Source: Winogradskyella helgolandensis
GTDB lineage: Bacteria; Bacteroidota; Bacteroidia; Flavobacteriales; Flavobacteriaceae
Direction of reading: 5' to 3'
Assembly: GCF_013404085.1 (NCBI RefSeq)
Contig: NZ_JABFHO010000001.1
Coordinates: forward strand, 3,297,001-3,361,000
DNA: 64,000 bases
The translations under genes were made by a program, and so were the position numbers. Below the pieces are notes generated by a model. It ran no database searches. It saw nothing but the letters and a program-made list of their open reading frames with translations, and was not told where the DNA came from. Positions 53,666-63,202 of the stretch are shown here, piece by piece (positions within the stretch are counted from its first letter, which is position 1; each line of letters opens with the position of its first letter).

Positions 53666-54595
53666 ATGAAAAAAACTACACTCGCATTTCTTTCCTTTTT
53701 TATAATTATTTTTTCAAATAGTTTTAATGCTCAGTCTTTTGCAAGTTACGATATTGAATTTACGAGTACGTGGAATTCTAATGATCATGGTCCCTTACCG
53801 AGTAATGCACACTGGTCTGATTTAGTAGGCACTAATCATAACAGCAGTGTTACATTTATAGATATAGGTGGTTCAGCTTCGCCTGGTATTAAAGATGTTG
53901 CTGAGTTAGGAGATAATGTTATTTTTAATACAGAAGTGCAAACGGCAATAAATGCTGGTGATGCAGAACAATGGCTTTCTGTATCTTTTGATGATTATGC
54001 AGCCATATCATCTGCCAGCTTAGTGGACGTCGTTATGTCCATAGAGTATCCTTTGCTAACATTAACGTCTATGATTGCCCCAAGTCCAGATTGGATGATT
54101 GCTGTGAGTAATCTTAATTTATGGGATACCAATACAAACAATTGGAAAGAGACATTTACAATTGATTTATATCCTTATGATGCTGGAACAAAGGAAGGAT
54201 ATAATTATTCTGGAGACAATATAGCTACAGAGCCTAGTGGTGTTATTACCAATGTGGCAGGTGTAGAAGGCTACCCTTTTAATTCGGAAAAAATAGGAAC
54301 TTTAACTATAACACTAATCGCTATCTCATTAAGTACGGATGATTTTAATAAAAATGAAGTGATTCAATTATTCCCTAATCCAAATAATACTGCTAAAGTG
54401 AATATCACCAATTCGAGTTTACTAAATACAGTTGTCTTTTATGATATCTTAGGAAAAAAAGTTAAGCAAATTGATAACTCCGATACCAAAGACAATCTTA
54501 CTGTAGATATTTCAGATTTAAATAAAGGAGTTTACATTGTACGATTAGAAAATACTTCAGGAAATACAAGCAACAAAAGGCTTATAATTAATTAG
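53666..54595 (+). CDS. spondin-domain protein with type IX secretion signal
   Basis: 309 residues. Sec signal peptide MKKTTLAFLSFFIIIFSNSF then NAQ. Residues about 26-215 match the Spondin_N domain: SYDIEFTSTWNSNDHGPLPS, AHWSDLVGTNHN, VTFIDIGGSASPGI, MIAPSPDWMIAVSNLNLWD. The last 80 residues are a Por/T9SS type A C-terminal signal (IQLFPNPNNTAKVNITN, DILGKKVKQ, LNKGVYIVRLE, NKRLIIN). It is exported across the outer membrane and released or anchored. Function beyond adhesion-like binding is unknown. Confidence 0.85.
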   Translation: MKKTTLAFLSFFIIIFSNSFNAQSFASYDIEFTSTWNSNDHGPLPSNAHWSDLVGTNHNSSVTFIDIGGSASPGIKDVAELGDNVIFNTEVQTAINAGDAEQWLSVSFDDYAAISSASLVDVVMSIEYPLLTLTSMIAPSPDWMIAVSNLNLWDTNTNNWKETFTIDLYPYDAGTKEGYNYSGDNIATEPSGVITNVAGVEGYPFNSEKIGTLTITLIAISLSTDDFNKNEVIQLFPNPNNTAKVNITNSSLLNTVVFYDILGKKVKQIDNSDTKDNLTVDISDLNKGVYIVRLENTSGNTSNKRLIIN

Positions 54596-54601
54596 AATAA
54601 T

Positions 54602-55630
54602 TTAATTTAACAAGGCCTTATTAATCTGCTTGATTAATGCAGGCCCTTCATAAATAAAACCTGTATACACCTGAACCAAATCTGCTCCTGCTTCTAATTT
54701 TTCTAAAGCATCTTTTGCGGAATGTATACCACCTACTCCAATAATCGGAAATGCTTTATTGCTTTTATCTGCTAAATATTTTATGACTTTTGTCGATTTC
54801 GTTTTAATTGGTTGTCCGCTCAAACCACCATTTCCAATTTCCGTTAATCTGGCATCAGTTGCTTTTAAGCCTGTTCTATCAATAGAGGTGTTACTAGCAA
54901 TAACACCATCGAGATTTGTTTCAGCAATTAATTCTATGATTTCATCTAATTGCACGTCGTTTAAATCTGGCGCAATTTTTAAAAGAATTGGTCTTTGTTT
55001 TTCAAAAGTTTTATTCGCTTTCTGTACCGTAGAGATTAATTCTAACAAATAATCTTTGTCATTTAGTTTTGCATGACTTCCCACATTTGGACAGCTCACA
55101 TTAAGAACAAAATAGTCCACATACGGATGCAAAGCATTAAAACATTCAAGATAATCCTTGGTGTAATTTTCAGGAAGTGTTTGGGTATTTTTCCCAATAT
55201 TTCCGCCAATAATCAGTTGTCCTTTATTTTTCTTCAGTTGTGAAATTGCAGCTTGTAAGCCTTCATTATTAAAACCCATGCGGTTAATAATGCCTTGGTC
55301 ATCCTTCAATCTAAATAATCGCTTTTTAGGATTTCCTTCTTGAGCTATTGGTGTCACCGTCCCTATTTCAATAAAGCCAAATCCAAAGTTGGCCAATTCG
55401 TTATATAACACGGCATTTTTATCAAAACCTGCTGCTAAACCCACTGGATTTTTAAACTTTAATCCAAACAACTCACGTTCTAAACGTTTGTCTTCAATAA
55501 CATAAAGCGATTTAAAAAGGCTTTTAACTCCGGGAAATTTAGATAAATTCCGAATTAAAGAAAAGGTAAAATAATGTACTTTTTCAGGATCAAAAAGAAA
55601 TAAAATGGGTCTGACTAAAGCTTTGTACAT
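54602..55630 (-). CDS. pyrD: dihydroorotate dehydrogenase (quinone), class 2
   Basis: 342 residues from the ATG at 55630 ([16 protein letters not shown]); seven more residues from 55651 look non-native. The N-terminal amphipathic helices ([15 protein letters not shown]) attach it to the membrane and accept quinone. FMN-binding sites are in GLAAGFDKN and [15 protein letters not shown]. The catalytic Ser is in NVSCPNVG. It oxidises dihydroorotate to orotate. It is convergent with the spondin protein gene and has no operon partners. Confidence 0.94.
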   Translation of the reverse strand: MYKALVRPILFLFDPEKVHYFTFSLIRNLSKFPGVKSLFKSLYVIEDKRLERELFGLKFKNPVGLAAGFDKNAVLYNELANFGFGFIEIGTVTPIAQEGNPKKRLFRLKDDQGIINRMGFNNEGLQAAISQLKKNKGQLIIGGNIGKNTQTLPENYTKDYLECFNALHPYVDYFVLNVSCPNVGSHAKLNDKDYLLELISTVQKANKTFEKQRPILLKIAPDLNDVQLDEIIELIAETNLDGVIASNTSIDRTGLKATDARLTEIGNGGLSGQPIKTKSTKVIKYLADKSNKAFPIIGVGGIHSAKDALEKLEAGADLVQVYTGFIYEGPALIKQINKALLN

Positions 55631-55745
55631 GAAAACGGTTTTACATTGCAAAAATAAGGAACTCTAATTTAAATTAAACCATGCTATAAGCCATTAATTT
55701 TAGTAGAAACTGTTATATATCATTATTTATGCTTAAGAATTTTAC

Positions 55746-55753
55746 TAACTTTG
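55746..55753 (+). promoter_or_regulatory. -7 promoter element of the second UspA gene
   Basis: TAACTTTG matches TAnnTTTG and lies 26 nt before the ATG at 55779. No TGAC-N4-GTCA palindrome is found upstream, so this paralogue is not under the island's operator. Confidence 0.5.
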
Positions 55754-55778
55754 AATCACTAATCAAAAATAAAATATC

Positions 55779-56609
55779 ATGAAAAAAATTATAGTCCCTG
55801 TCGATTTTTCTAAACATTCTGAATATGCTTTAGAAACAGCCGCTGCATTAGCAAAACAACATGACTCTGAGTTAATTGTTATGCATATGTTAGAGATGTC
55901 TGAATCTATTTTCTCAGCTTCTAGTAGTGAAAGAGGTCAAGAAAATGCATTTATGCTCATGGTTGCCAACAAAAAATTTGAAACATTTTTAGATCAACCG
56001 TACCTTGAAGGATTGGAAGTAAATCCAATGGTTAAATATCATAAAGTATTAAAAGAAGTTGCAGAAGTTGCAACTGAGGTAAGTGCTGACCTAATTGTTA
56101 TGGGCTCTAGAGGACATAGCGATCACGATGGGGTTTTTACAGGTTCTAACACTGAGAAAGTAGTGCGTTATAGTAACACACCCGTTTTAGTAGTGAAGTC
56201 TAAGCCAAAAACTTCTAATTTTGAGCACATTGTATTAGCTACTGATTTTGCTGGCGATAGTGTTCCTTCTGTAAAAAAGGCTTTAAAAATTTTAGCTGAA
56301 TTAGGAAATAAAACAACCTTGTTACATATCAATTCTCCAAACTTATCATTTTTAAGTACGGATGAAATTGATGAAAGAATTGAAACCTTTTTACAGCTTG
56401 CAAAATTAAATGAAACCGATGTTAATATTGCTCGTATTTCAGATCATTCTGTTGAAGATGGTATAATAAGTTTCGCAAAAAGAAATAAATCAGATGCGTT
56501 ATCTATGATTACCCATGGAAGAAAAGGCTTAAACCATTATTTCTCTGGTAGTATTTCTGAAGATGTGGTTAACCATTCTAAACTTCCAGTTATAACTTTT
56601 AAACTATAA
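55779..56609 (+). CDS. universal stress protein with two UspA domains
   Basis: 276 residues, two UspA units. Unit one starts [20 protein letters not shown] and ends [20 protein letters not shown] with the ATP loop G-2x-G-9x-G-S. Unit two starts [20 protein letters not shown] and ends [20 protein letters not shown], also with a full ATP loop. Unlike the protein encoded at 8820, both halves look able to bind ATP. It is followed 21 nt later by the peptidase T gene. Confidence 0.92.
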   Translation: MKKIIVPVDFSKHSEYALETAAALAKQHDSELIVMHMLEMSESIFSASSSERGQENAFMLMVANKKFETFLDQPYLEGLEVNPMVKYHKVLKEVAEVATEVSADLIVMGSRGHSDHDGVFTGSNTEKVVRYSNTPVLVVKSKPKTSNFEHIVLATDFAGDSVPSVKKALKILAELGNKTTLLHINSPNLSFLSTDEIDERIETFLQLAKLNETDVNIARISDHSVEDGIISFAKRNKSDALSMITHGRKGLNHYFSGSISEDVVNHSKLPVITFKL

Positions 56610-56629
56610 TTTTTCAAACAAATAATTTT

Positions 56630-57859
56630 ATGCAGCATATAATAGATCGTTTTATAAGTTACGTTATAATTGATACGGAATCAGATCAAGAATCGCAAAG
56701 CACACCGAGCACCAAAAAACAATGGGACTTGGCTAATAAATTAGTTGAAGAACTTAAAGCGATAGGTCTAAGTGATGTAACTATAGATGAGAATGCATAT
56801 ATCATGGCAACCTTACCGAGTAATGTATCTCATAATGTTCCTGTTATAGGATTCGTATCACATTTTGATACGTCACCAGATTTTACCGGTGCTCATGTGA
56901 AACCTCAAATTGTTAACGATTATGATGGAAAAGACATTGTTCTAAATGCTGAAGAGAATATTATTCTGTCACCAGATTATTTTGAAGATTTATTACTTTA
57001 TAAAGGTCAGACCTTAATAACAACTGATGGCACGACCCTTTTAGGAGCCGATGATAAAGCTGGTATTACAGAAATTGTAACAGCCATGGAATACCTAATT
57101 AATCATCCTGAAATTAAGCATGGAACAATACGAATTGGATTCACGCCAGATGAAGAAATTGGAAGAGGAGCACATAAATTTGATGTTGAAAAATTTGGTG
57201 CCGATTGGGCTTACACCATGGATGGTAGTCAAGTTGGTGAGTTAGAATATGAAAATTTTAATGCTGCGGGAGCTAAGATTAAAGTAAAAGGTAAAATTGT
57301 TCATCCTGGTTATGCCAAAGGAAAAATGATAAATTCAATGTATTATGCTTCTGAATTTATTAATATTTTACCACGATTAGAAACACCAGAATGTACTGAA
57401 GGTTACGAAGGATTTTTCCATTTGCATAATATAGAAGGTGATGTTGAAGAAACGACATTGCAATATATTATTAGAGATCATGACAAGGACAAATTTGAAG
57501 CTCGAAAAGCGCTATTAGAAAAGGTTGTTTTAGATTTAAACACCAAATATCAACGTGAAGTTTTTCAGATTGAAATAAAAGATCAGTACTTCAACATGAA
57601 AGAAAAAGTGGAACCTGTAATGCATATTGTAGATATTGCAGAAAAAGCCATGAAAGAAGTTGGAATTACTCCATTAATTAAAGCAATACGTGGTGGAACT
57701 GATGGTTCTCAACTCTCTTATATGGGGTTACCTTGCCCAAACATTTTTGCAGGTGGTCATAATTTTCATGGACGCTATGAGTATGTGCCCGTAGAAAGTA
57801 TGCAAAAAGCTGTAGAGGTTATTTGTAAGATTGCAGAGTTAACGGCTCAACAGAAATAG
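56630..57859 (+). CDS. pepT: peptidase T
   Basis: 409 residues, M20 family. Metal ligands are visible in [12 protein letters not shown] (His), [11 protein letters not shown] (Asp) and [15 protein letters not shown] (Glu-Glu). The start [20 protein letters not shown] is the PepT-specific N-terminus. It releases N-terminal residues from tripeptides in the cytoplasm. It lies 21 nt after the UspA gene and ends 26 nt before a terminator. Confidence 0.94.
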   Translation: MQHIIDRFISYVIIDTESDQESQSTPSTKKQWDLANKLVEELKAIGLSDVTIDENAYIMATLPSNVSHNVPVIGFVSHFDTSPDFTGAHVKPQIVNDYDGKDIVLNAEENIILSPDYFEDLLLYKGQTLITTDGTTLLGADDKAGITEIVTAMEYLINHPEIKHGTIRIGFTPDEEIGRGAHKFDVEKFGADWAYTMDGSQVGELEYENFNAAGAKIKVKGKIVHPGYAKGKMINSMYYASEFINILPRLETPECTEGYEGFFHLHNIEGDVEETTLQYIIRDHDKDKFEARKALLEKVVLDLNTKYQREVFQIEIKDQYFNMKEKVEPVMHIVDIAEKAMKEVGITPLIKAIRGGTDGSQLSYMGLPCPNIFAGGHNFHGRYEYVPVESMQKAVEVICKIAELTAQQK

Positions 57860-57885
57860 TCTTTATCTCTGTTAACCTTTTTAGT

Positions 57886-57926
57886 AAGCAGTAAACTATA
57901 TATTTTAGTTTACTGCTTATTTTTTT
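57886..57926 (+). terminator. terminator after pepT
   Basis: A 13-bp perfect stem AAGCAGTAAACTA (57886-57898) pairs with TAGTTTACTGCTT (57906-57918) and is followed by a T-run to 57926. Confidence 0.88.
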
Positions 57927-57979
57927 ATTCTTAAATTTAAGAATTAAAAGTCTTTAGCTTTAATTACAATACATCCATT

Positions 57980-58348
57980 ATGACTACAACACCAGAACAT
58001 GATGAACGCATTATCAAAATGACATTTGCATCTGTTTATCCTCATTATATTACTAAAGTAGAAAAGAAAGGTAGAACAAAAGCAGAATTACACCAAGTCA
58101 TTACTTGGTTAACCGGTTTTGATGATGCAAAACTTCAGTTACTCATTGCAGATAAAGTTACTTTCGAAACCTTTTTTAAAAAAGCGAAATTACATCCTAG
58201 TGCACATCTCATTAAAGGTGTAATTTGTGGCTACAGAATTGAAAATATTGAAACTAAATTAACACGAGAAGTACGATATTTAGATAAATTGGTTGATGAA
58301 TTAGCAAAAGGACGGAAGATGGAAAAGATTTTACGTAGCATCAAATAA
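57980..58348 (+). CDS. DUF2200 family protein
   Basis: 122 residues. [20 protein letters not shown], then [20 protein letters not shown] and [20 protein letters not shown], are the characteristic segments of DUF2200, a small soluble bacterial family of unknown function. It is followed 35 nt later by the SMI1/KNR4 gene, so they may be transcribed together. No biochemical role is known. Confidence 0.85.
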   Translation: MTTTPEHDERIIKMTFASVYPHYITKVEKKGRTKAELHQVITWLTGFDDAKLQLLIADKVTFETFFKKAKLHPSAHLIKGVICGYRIENIETKLTREVRYLDKLVDELAKGRKMEKILRSIK

Positions 58349-58383
58349 TAGGAAATACTGACACTAAATATCAGCGTCTAATC

Positions 58384-59109
58384 ATGAAAAATATAGAAAT
58401 CATTAAAAAACTAAAGTCATCAGCTTTTACAGATGAAGATGGAGAGAACTACACTTTAGATTTTAAACCTGGATTAACAACAGAAGATATTGAAAAATTA
58501 AAGCTCTTATTTCCCAATAACACAATTGACAATGAACTCATTGAAATTTTAAAAGAGACGCGTGGCTGGGAAGATTATGGTTTAGATGACATTGATTTTT
58601 CATCAATAGGGCAATTTGGATTTACTGAGTTATGCCCTCATTCTGTGACTCTCGGACATGATGGATTTGGTAATCATTGGGTTTTAGATATTTCAAATGA
58701 TGGATCACTTGGACATGTTTACTATGCTTGTCATGATCCTGCTGTTTTTATAAGATACGCTGATGATTTAAATGGGTTTTTAAGTAGTTTATTAGAATTC
58801 CACGAGTCGCCAGCACAGAATTACCTGAATGACATTCATGATAACATCGTCTATGACATTTGGGAAAATAATGGTCTGTTCGTTGATAAAATCGATTTTG
58901 AAAAGGCTAATACATCTTATTTCTCATTTTTAAACCAATTGGAAGATAATGATTGGGTTATAGCAGATTTAAGAAATGCTAAAAATAAAACAGGATTTGC
59001 ATGGGGAAAGTTTGGACCAAATAGTGATATAAAACGCCATCCAAAAGAGTTAATTTGGGGGATTAAAAAAAGTAAAAAAGGATTCTTTAAACGCCTTTTT
59101 GGAAACTGA
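58384..59109 (+). CDS. SMI1/KNR4-type protein
   Basis: 241 residues. IEKLKLLFPNNTIDNELIEI followed by LKETRGWEDYGLDDIDF, then GHDGFGNHWVLDISNDGSLG and HVYYACHDPAVFIRYADDLN, fits the SMI1/KNR4 superfamily, many of whose bacterial members are immunity proteins for toxins. No toxin gene is adjacent, so a solitary or housekeeping role is equally possible. The C-terminus ends in a basic stretch (KKGFFKRLFGN). It starts 35 nt after the DUF2200 gene and lies 9 nt before the YdeI-like gene. Confidence 0.75.
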   Translation: MKNIEIIKKLKSSAFTDEDGENYTLDFKPGLTTEDIEKLKLLFPNNTIDNELIEILKETRGWEDYGLDDIDFSSIGQFGFTELCPHSVTLGHDGFGNHWVLDISNDGSLGHVYYACHDPAVFIRYADDLNGFLSSLLEFHESPAQNYLNDIHDNIVYDIWENNGLFVDKIDFEKANTSYFSFLNQLEDNDWVIADLRNAKNKTGFAWGKFGPNSDIKRHPKELIWGIKKSKKGFFKRLFGN

Positions 59110-59118
59110 TTAATTCAA

Positions 59119-59718
59119 ATGAAAAAAGTAACCTCAGTAGAAGAATACCTTGAAGTTAATCATCATTTCTCTGATGCACTTAGTGTTTTGAGACGTATCA
59201 TTAATTCCACAGAATTAGTAGAAACCATTAAGTGGAGTATGCCAACATATGTCCTAAATGGTAAAAATGTTTTAGGTATTGCAGCGTTTAAAAATCATTT
59301 TTGCATTTGGTTTCATCAAGGTGTATTTTTAAAAGATGAGCAACACTTGCTTCACAATGCTCAAGAGGAAAAAACAAAAGCCATGCGACAAATGCGTTTT
59401 GAAATTAACGCAGATATCAACAAAGAAGCTGTTTTATTATACGTAAAAGAAGCGATAGACAATAAACGATTAGGACGCGAACTAAAGCCACAACGAGATA
59501 CAAAAGTTGTGATAATTCCTGTTGAATTAAAAGAAGTTTTAAAAACTGATGACGGTCTAAAATTATCTTTTAAATCACTTACTGTGGCTAAACAACGCGA
59601 CTATTGTAAGTACATTGCAGATGCCAAAAGAGAAACTACAAAACAAGCACGCTTAGATAAAATTAAATCTATGATTAACAGTGGCATTGGGTTACATGAT
59701 AAATACAGAAACTGTTAG
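59119..59718 (+). CDS. YdeI/DUF1801-like protein
   Basis: 199 residues. ETIKWSMPTYVLNGKNVLGI with AAFKNHFCIWFHQGVF is the DUF1801 core. The C-terminal region from about 120 (VELKEVLKTDDGLKLSFKSL then TVAKQRDYCKYIADAKRETT) is the YdeI/OmpD-associated helical tail. Family members are soluble and of unclear role. It is the third small gene of this run, 9 nt after the SMI1-like gene. The terminator at 59761 follows. Confidence 0.85.
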   Translation: MKKVTSVEEYLEVNHHFSDALSVLRRIINSTELVETIKWSMPTYVLNGKNVLGIAAFKNHFCIWFHQGVFLKDEQHLLHNAQEEKTKAMRQMRFEINADINKEAVLLYVKEAIDNKRLGRELKPQRDTKVVIIPVELKEVLKTDDGLKLSFKSLTVAKQRDYCKYIADAKRETTKQARLDKIKSMINSGIGLHDKYRNC

Positions 59719-59760
59719 TGGATGGTTGTTTGCTGATATTTTAATAGTTTTAAACAAAAA

Positions 59761-59790
59761 AAAGACTGTTCAAATACATGAACAGTCTTT
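59761..59790. terminator. terminator between YdeI-like and yajC genes
   Basis: A 12-bp perfect stem AAAGACTGTTCA (59761-59772) pairs with TGAACAGTCTTT (59779-59790) around AATACA. A-runs and T-runs lie on both sides of this convergent pair. Confidence 0.88.
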
Positions 59791-59813
59791 TATAATTTAT
59801 AATACTAACCGGC

Positions 59814-60104
59814 TTATTTTACAACAGCTGGAGCATTTAATTTATTACTCATTTCCATAGAAATTGCAGAGCGGTCAAATTTAATTTTACCTGCTAATGT
59901 TTCAATAATACAACTATTATCTTTATCCATTAATTCTACAACTTTTCCGTGCATACCACTTTTAGTAATAACACGAGTACCACGAGTTAACTCGCTGGCA
60001 AACTTTTTTTCTTGTTTAGCACGTTTCATCTGTGGCGCAATCATAAAGAAATACATCACTGCGAAAATTGCGATAAACGGTAAAAATGATCCTATTGCGT
60101 CCAT
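59814..60104 (-). CDS. yajC: preprotein translocase subunit YajC
   Basis: 96 residues. One transmembrane helix at about 6-22 (FLPFIAIFAVMYFFMIAPQM) with the conserved PQMKRAKQEKKF after it, then the small cytoplasmic beta domain GTRVITKSGMHGKVVEL. It assists SecDF-dependent export in the inner membrane. It lies 23 nt downstream of the DUF1573 gene. Confidence 0.95.
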   Translation of the reverse strand: MDAIGSFLPFIAIFAVMYFFMIAPQMKRAKQEKKFASELTRGTRVITKSGMHGKVVELMDKDNSCIIETLAGKIKFDRSAISMEMSNKLNAPAVVK

Positions 60105-60127
60105 TTAGTATATATCAGTAATAATTA

Positions 60128-60706
60128 TTAATCGTGGTTATGTCCTTCGTGACCTGGTTGAGTAGAATACTTTCTTGGTGCAGCAGCGGCTCCATTATCT
60201 GTAGCTAAAGGATTAATGTTAGCAGTACCAGCTGGTTTTACAGCTTGTTTAGCAGCAGCATTTGGATCAGCCTCAATATAAGCAGTAATCTTAACTGGTA
60301 ATTGTCCTTTTTCAGTATTAGTTATCATTGTTAAAGACTTCGTTGTTTTACCGTTACCTTTTCCGTTAAACTTTACCGTAAATTCACCTGTTTCACCTGG
60401 CTGAACTTCTTTAGTATAGTTTGTAGGTACTGTACATCCACAAGTACTTTTGATATCACTAACTACTAACATAGAATTTCCTGTATTTGTATACTTGAAT
60501 ATTGTTTCAACAGGAGTTCCATTAGCGATGGTACCAAAATCATGCTCTGTTTTATCTAAAGTTAAAACCGCAAAATCACCAGCATTTGCATCTCTATCAG
60601 CTGCTGCTGCGATATTTTCAGTTTTAATTTTACTTGCAGCATCGTCTTTACAAGATGTAAAAGCCACCATACATAATGCACTAAGTCCTAAAATTACTTT
60701 TTTCAT
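60128..60706 (-). CDS. DUF1573 lipoprotein
   Basis: 192 residues. Lipobox FTSC (Cys 19). The DUF1573 core is KTEHDFGTIANGTPVETIFK, YTNTGNSMLVVSDIKSTCGC, TVP and GETGEFTVKFNGKGNGK. The STCGCTVP cysteine pair is conserved in the family. Ig-like beta structure in the periplasm, unknown function. The last part (PRKYSTQPGHEGHNHD) is His-rich and could bind metal. It precedes yajC by 23 nt, and nusB by position in the same direction. Confidence 0.9.
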   Translation of the reverse strand: MKKVILGLSALCMVAFTSCKDDAASKIKTENIAAAADRDANAGDFAVLTLDKTEHDFGTIANGTPVETIFKYTNTGNSMLVVSDIKSTCGCTVPTNYTKEVQPGETGEFTVKFNGKGNGKTTKSLTMITNTEKGQLPVKITAYIEADPNAAAKQAVKPAGTANINPLATDNGAAAAPRKYSTQPGHEGHNHD

Positions 60707-60785
60707 TACCTTATTTTTTTTATTAAAATTTATAATCGATTCGCGAAGTTAATAATTATTTCAACGAATTAAAATTTTTACGTAC

Positions 60786-60808
60786 TTCTTAACAAATATT
60801 TGTAAGAA
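60786..60808. promoter_or_regulatory. near-perfect palindrome upstream of the DUF1573 gene
   Basis: TTCTTAACAAAT and ATTTGTAAGAA (60786-60808) form an inverted repeat with one extra base in the left arm. A -7-like box TAACTTCG lies nearer the gene on the minus strand, at about 60739-60746. No terminator-type T-run follows, so an operator is more likely. Confidence 0.35.
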
Positions 60809-60913
60809 ATAGCTTTCAAAACAATTTTGGTTTAAATAATTAACTTTAAATAAGAAACAATTTTAACATCTACTAAGCGTAATACCCAATTAGAATTGCT
60901 CTTTTATTGAAGT

Positions 60914-61858
60914 CTACATTAAACCTCTTCCCGTTTTAAGGTGGATATTTTCAGATTGATATTCCTTTACTATTTTATCTAATATACCATTGATAAATAA
61001 ACTACTTTTTGGAGTAGAGTATTCTTTGGCAATTTCAAGATATTCGTTAATAGTGACTTTATGAGGAATAGATGGGAATTTTTGAAATTCGCAAAGTGCC
61101 ATTTTTAATAATACACCGTCTAAACTCGCTAAACGTTCAGAATCCCAATTCGTCGTTTTTTTGCTTATTTCTTCAGCAAACTTAGAGCTATTTAAAAAGG
61201 TCTTTTTAAATAATTCTATTGCAAATTCTTTATCGTCATCATCTTTATACAAATCTGGTAACAGAGCAGTTTCTGGAGACGTTAACTTCAACTTTCGTAG
61301 TACTTTTAACATGGCAGTATTAACCACTGGTAAATCATCTACCCAAGTTAATTTCTTATCTTCAAAAAAGTCATAAAGTTTTTCGTTAGGAGCTATAATC
61401 TCTGTAAACACATCGATCACAAAACTTTTATCTTTTTTAAAGTTCGTTTCAGAATCGGCAGTGTAACTTTCATAGATATCACTTTTTAAGATGGCTTTAA
61501 AGAGAATATCTACGTATTCGAAATCTAAATCCCAATAATTCAACTTACGGTTTGCAATCGCTTCTTGCAACATCTTATTACTGCTAACAAGGTGTAACAG
61601 TTGATTTTCTTGAAACTTAAAGTCTAAATTATTATCAGCATCTGACTTTACAAGTTTATTTTGTATTTTTTCGTTATGATTCTTGCTCTTTTTGTGTAGT
61701 TCAGTGAGCAAAGCTAAAATCGACAAGTATAAGTCATACATGCTATCCAAACTGTGTAACAAAAACTTTTGTTCTTTTATTAAGTCATCACTTTCGGTCC
61801 CTTTAAAAGCATACATAGATTGCATAGCTTTAATTCTGATGTGTCTTCGGTTTAGCAT
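60914..61858 (-). CDS. nusB: transcription antitermination factor NusB
   Basis: 314 residues, longer than the 140-residue E. coli protein, as usual in Bacteroidota, where an N-terminal extension precedes the core. The start MLNRRHIRIKAMQSMYAFKG and the C-terminal NusB helices (VNTAMLKVLRKLKLTSPETA, WDSERLASLDGVLLKMALCE, TINEYLEIAKEYSTPKSSLF, INGILDKIV) are clear. It binds boxA RNA with NusE in rRNA antitermination. It stands between the leucine dehydrogenase terminator and the DUF1573 gene. Confidence 0.93.
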   Translation of the reverse strand: MLNRRHIRIKAMQSMYAFKGTESDDLIKEQKFLLHSLDSMYDLYLSILALLTELHKKSKNHNEKIQNKLVKSDADNNLDFKFQENQLLHLVSSNKMLQEAIANRKLNYWDLDFEYVDILFKAILKSDIYESYTADSETNFKKDKSFVIDVFTEIIAPNEKLYDFFEDKKLTWVDDLPVVNTAMLKVLRKLKLTSPETALLPDLYKDDDDKEFAIELFKKTFLNSSKFAEEISKKTTNWDSERLASLDGVLLKMALCEFQKFPSIPHKVTINEYLEIAKEYSTPKSSLFINGILDKIVKEYQSENIHLKTGRGLM

Positions 61859-61894
61859 GTGTAAGAACTCACTTTTAGTATTTGATTATTAAAA

Positions 61895-61921
61895 AAGGTG
61901 AACCTATTTAAGATTCACCTT
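61895..61921 (-). terminator. terminator of the leucine dehydrogenase gene
   Basis: AAGGTGAA (61895-61902) pairs with TTCACCTT (61914-61921). On the minus strand the stem is followed by TTTTAATAATC, so it ends transcription from 63076. Confidence 0.75.
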
Positions 61922-61966
61922 GCAAAAATACTATTATTTAATTTTTATAACAGAAAATAATTAAGA

Positions 61967-63076
61967 CTATTTTGAGTTTTCTCGTTTACGTGTTTCAATA
62001 CGCTCTCTAGCAATATTTAGAGCAGCATTATTTGTTGTTAAATTATTCACTTTAGCGTTATCTAAAATTTCGAGTGTAGTGTTATAGATATTCTCCGTTT
62101 TACGCATTATCTCTTGTCTGTCGTAATTTTCTAATTCGGCGTAAACATTAATAATTCCACCTGCATTAATTAAAAAATCAGGAGCATAAACAATACCTCT
62201 TTCTTGTAAAATTAAACCATGACTTTGCTCTTCTGCTAATTGATTATTGGCAGCTCCTGCAATTATTTTGGCCTTCAACTTATAAATAGTACTGTCATTT
62301 ATGGTGGCTCCTAATGCACATGGTGCGTAAATATCCATGTCTTCACTATAAATATCATTACCACCATAAATCGTAACTCCGTATTTAGTGCGGACTTCTT
62401 CTAAACGATCTTGACTAATATCTGCAATAGTAACATTAGCACCTTCGTTAACTAAATGTTCTACAAGGGCTTCACCAACATTTCCAATACCTTGGACATA
62501 CACATTTTTACCTTCTAAGATATCTGATCCATACTTAAATTTTGCAGCAGCTTTCATTCCCATAAATACACCATAAGCAGTGATTGGTGATGGATTACCT
62601 GCTCCACCTTTGCTTTCTGAAATACCGGTTACATAAGGAGTTACTTCTCTTACGGTATCCATATCTTCGGTAGTCATCCCAACATCTTCTGCCGTAATAT
62701 AGCGTCCGCTTAATGAATGTACAAACTCACCAAAGCGTCTCATTAATTCTGGTGTTTTTTGTGTTTTAGCATCACCAATTATTACCGCTTTACCTCCACC
62801 AAGGTTTAAACCCGTGATTGCAGATTTAAATGTCATACCACGAGATAAACGCAATACATCATTAAGTGCTTCCCATTCGTTAGCGTAATTCCACATTCTT
62901 GTACCACCTAATGCTGGTCCTAAAACTGTGTTGTGAATACCAATTATAGCTTTTAAACCAGTATCTTTGTCGTTGCAAAAAACAATTTGCTCATGATCGT
63001 CAAAAGACTGCTGTCCGAAAACCGGATCCATTTTATTAAGTTCCTTTGAAGATATAATTTCTGAAGTCATGTTCAT
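61967..63076 (-). CDS. ldh: leucine dehydrogenase (Glu/Leu/Phe/Val dehydrogenase family)
   Basis: 369 residues. GLKAIIGIHNTVLGPALGGT then RMWNYANEWEALNDVLRLSR and GMTFKSAITGLNLGGGKAVI contain the catalytic Lys and the glycine-rich substrate pocket typical of leucine dehydrogenase. The NAD-binding domain shows VQGIGNVGEALVEHL. It deaminates branched-chain amino acids to 2-oxo acids, the first step toward HMG-CoA. The start could be the ATG at 63070 (MTSEII). A terminator lies about 45 nt beyond its stop. It is divergent from the ABC transporter gene. Confidence 0.9.
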   Translation of the reverse strand: MNMTSEIISSKELNKMDPVFGQQSFDDHEQIVFCNDKDTGLKAIIGIHNTVLGPALGGTRMWNYANEWEALNDVLRLSRGMTFKSAITGLNLGGGKAVIIGDAKTQKTPELMRRFGEFVHSLSGRYITAEDVGMTTEDMDTVREVTPYVTGISESKGGAGNPSPITAYGVFMGMKAAAKFKYGSDILEGKNVYVQGIGNVGEALVEHLVNEGANVTIADISQDRLEEVRTKYGVTIYGGNDIYSEDMDIYAPCALGATINDSTIYKLKAKIIAGAANNQLAEEQSHGLILQERGIVYAPDFLINAGGIINVYAELENYDRQEIMRKTENIYNTTLEILDNAKVNNLTTNNAALNIARERIETRKRENSK

Positions 63077-63177
63077 TAAATTTTAGGGTGTTTTAAGATT
63101 TTCTAAAAACAACTCGCAAAAGTAAATTATAAATAAAGGATTAGCAAAATATTAACTATTAAATACGATTGTCACAA

Positions 63178-63185
63178 TACCTTTG
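63178..63185 (+). promoter_or_regulatory. -7 promoter element of the ABC exporter gene
   Basis: TACCTTTG matches TAnnTTTG and lies 17 nt before the ATG at 63203. No operator is seen. Confidence 0.5.
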
Positions 63186-63202
63186 ACCTACTAAAGTACA
63201 TA

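Noticed and set aside
55659..55778. Search for the TGAC-N4-GTCA operator at the second UspA gene
   Set aside because: A good -7 box is present, but no such palindrome exists upstream. This UspA is therefore not counted in the regulon.
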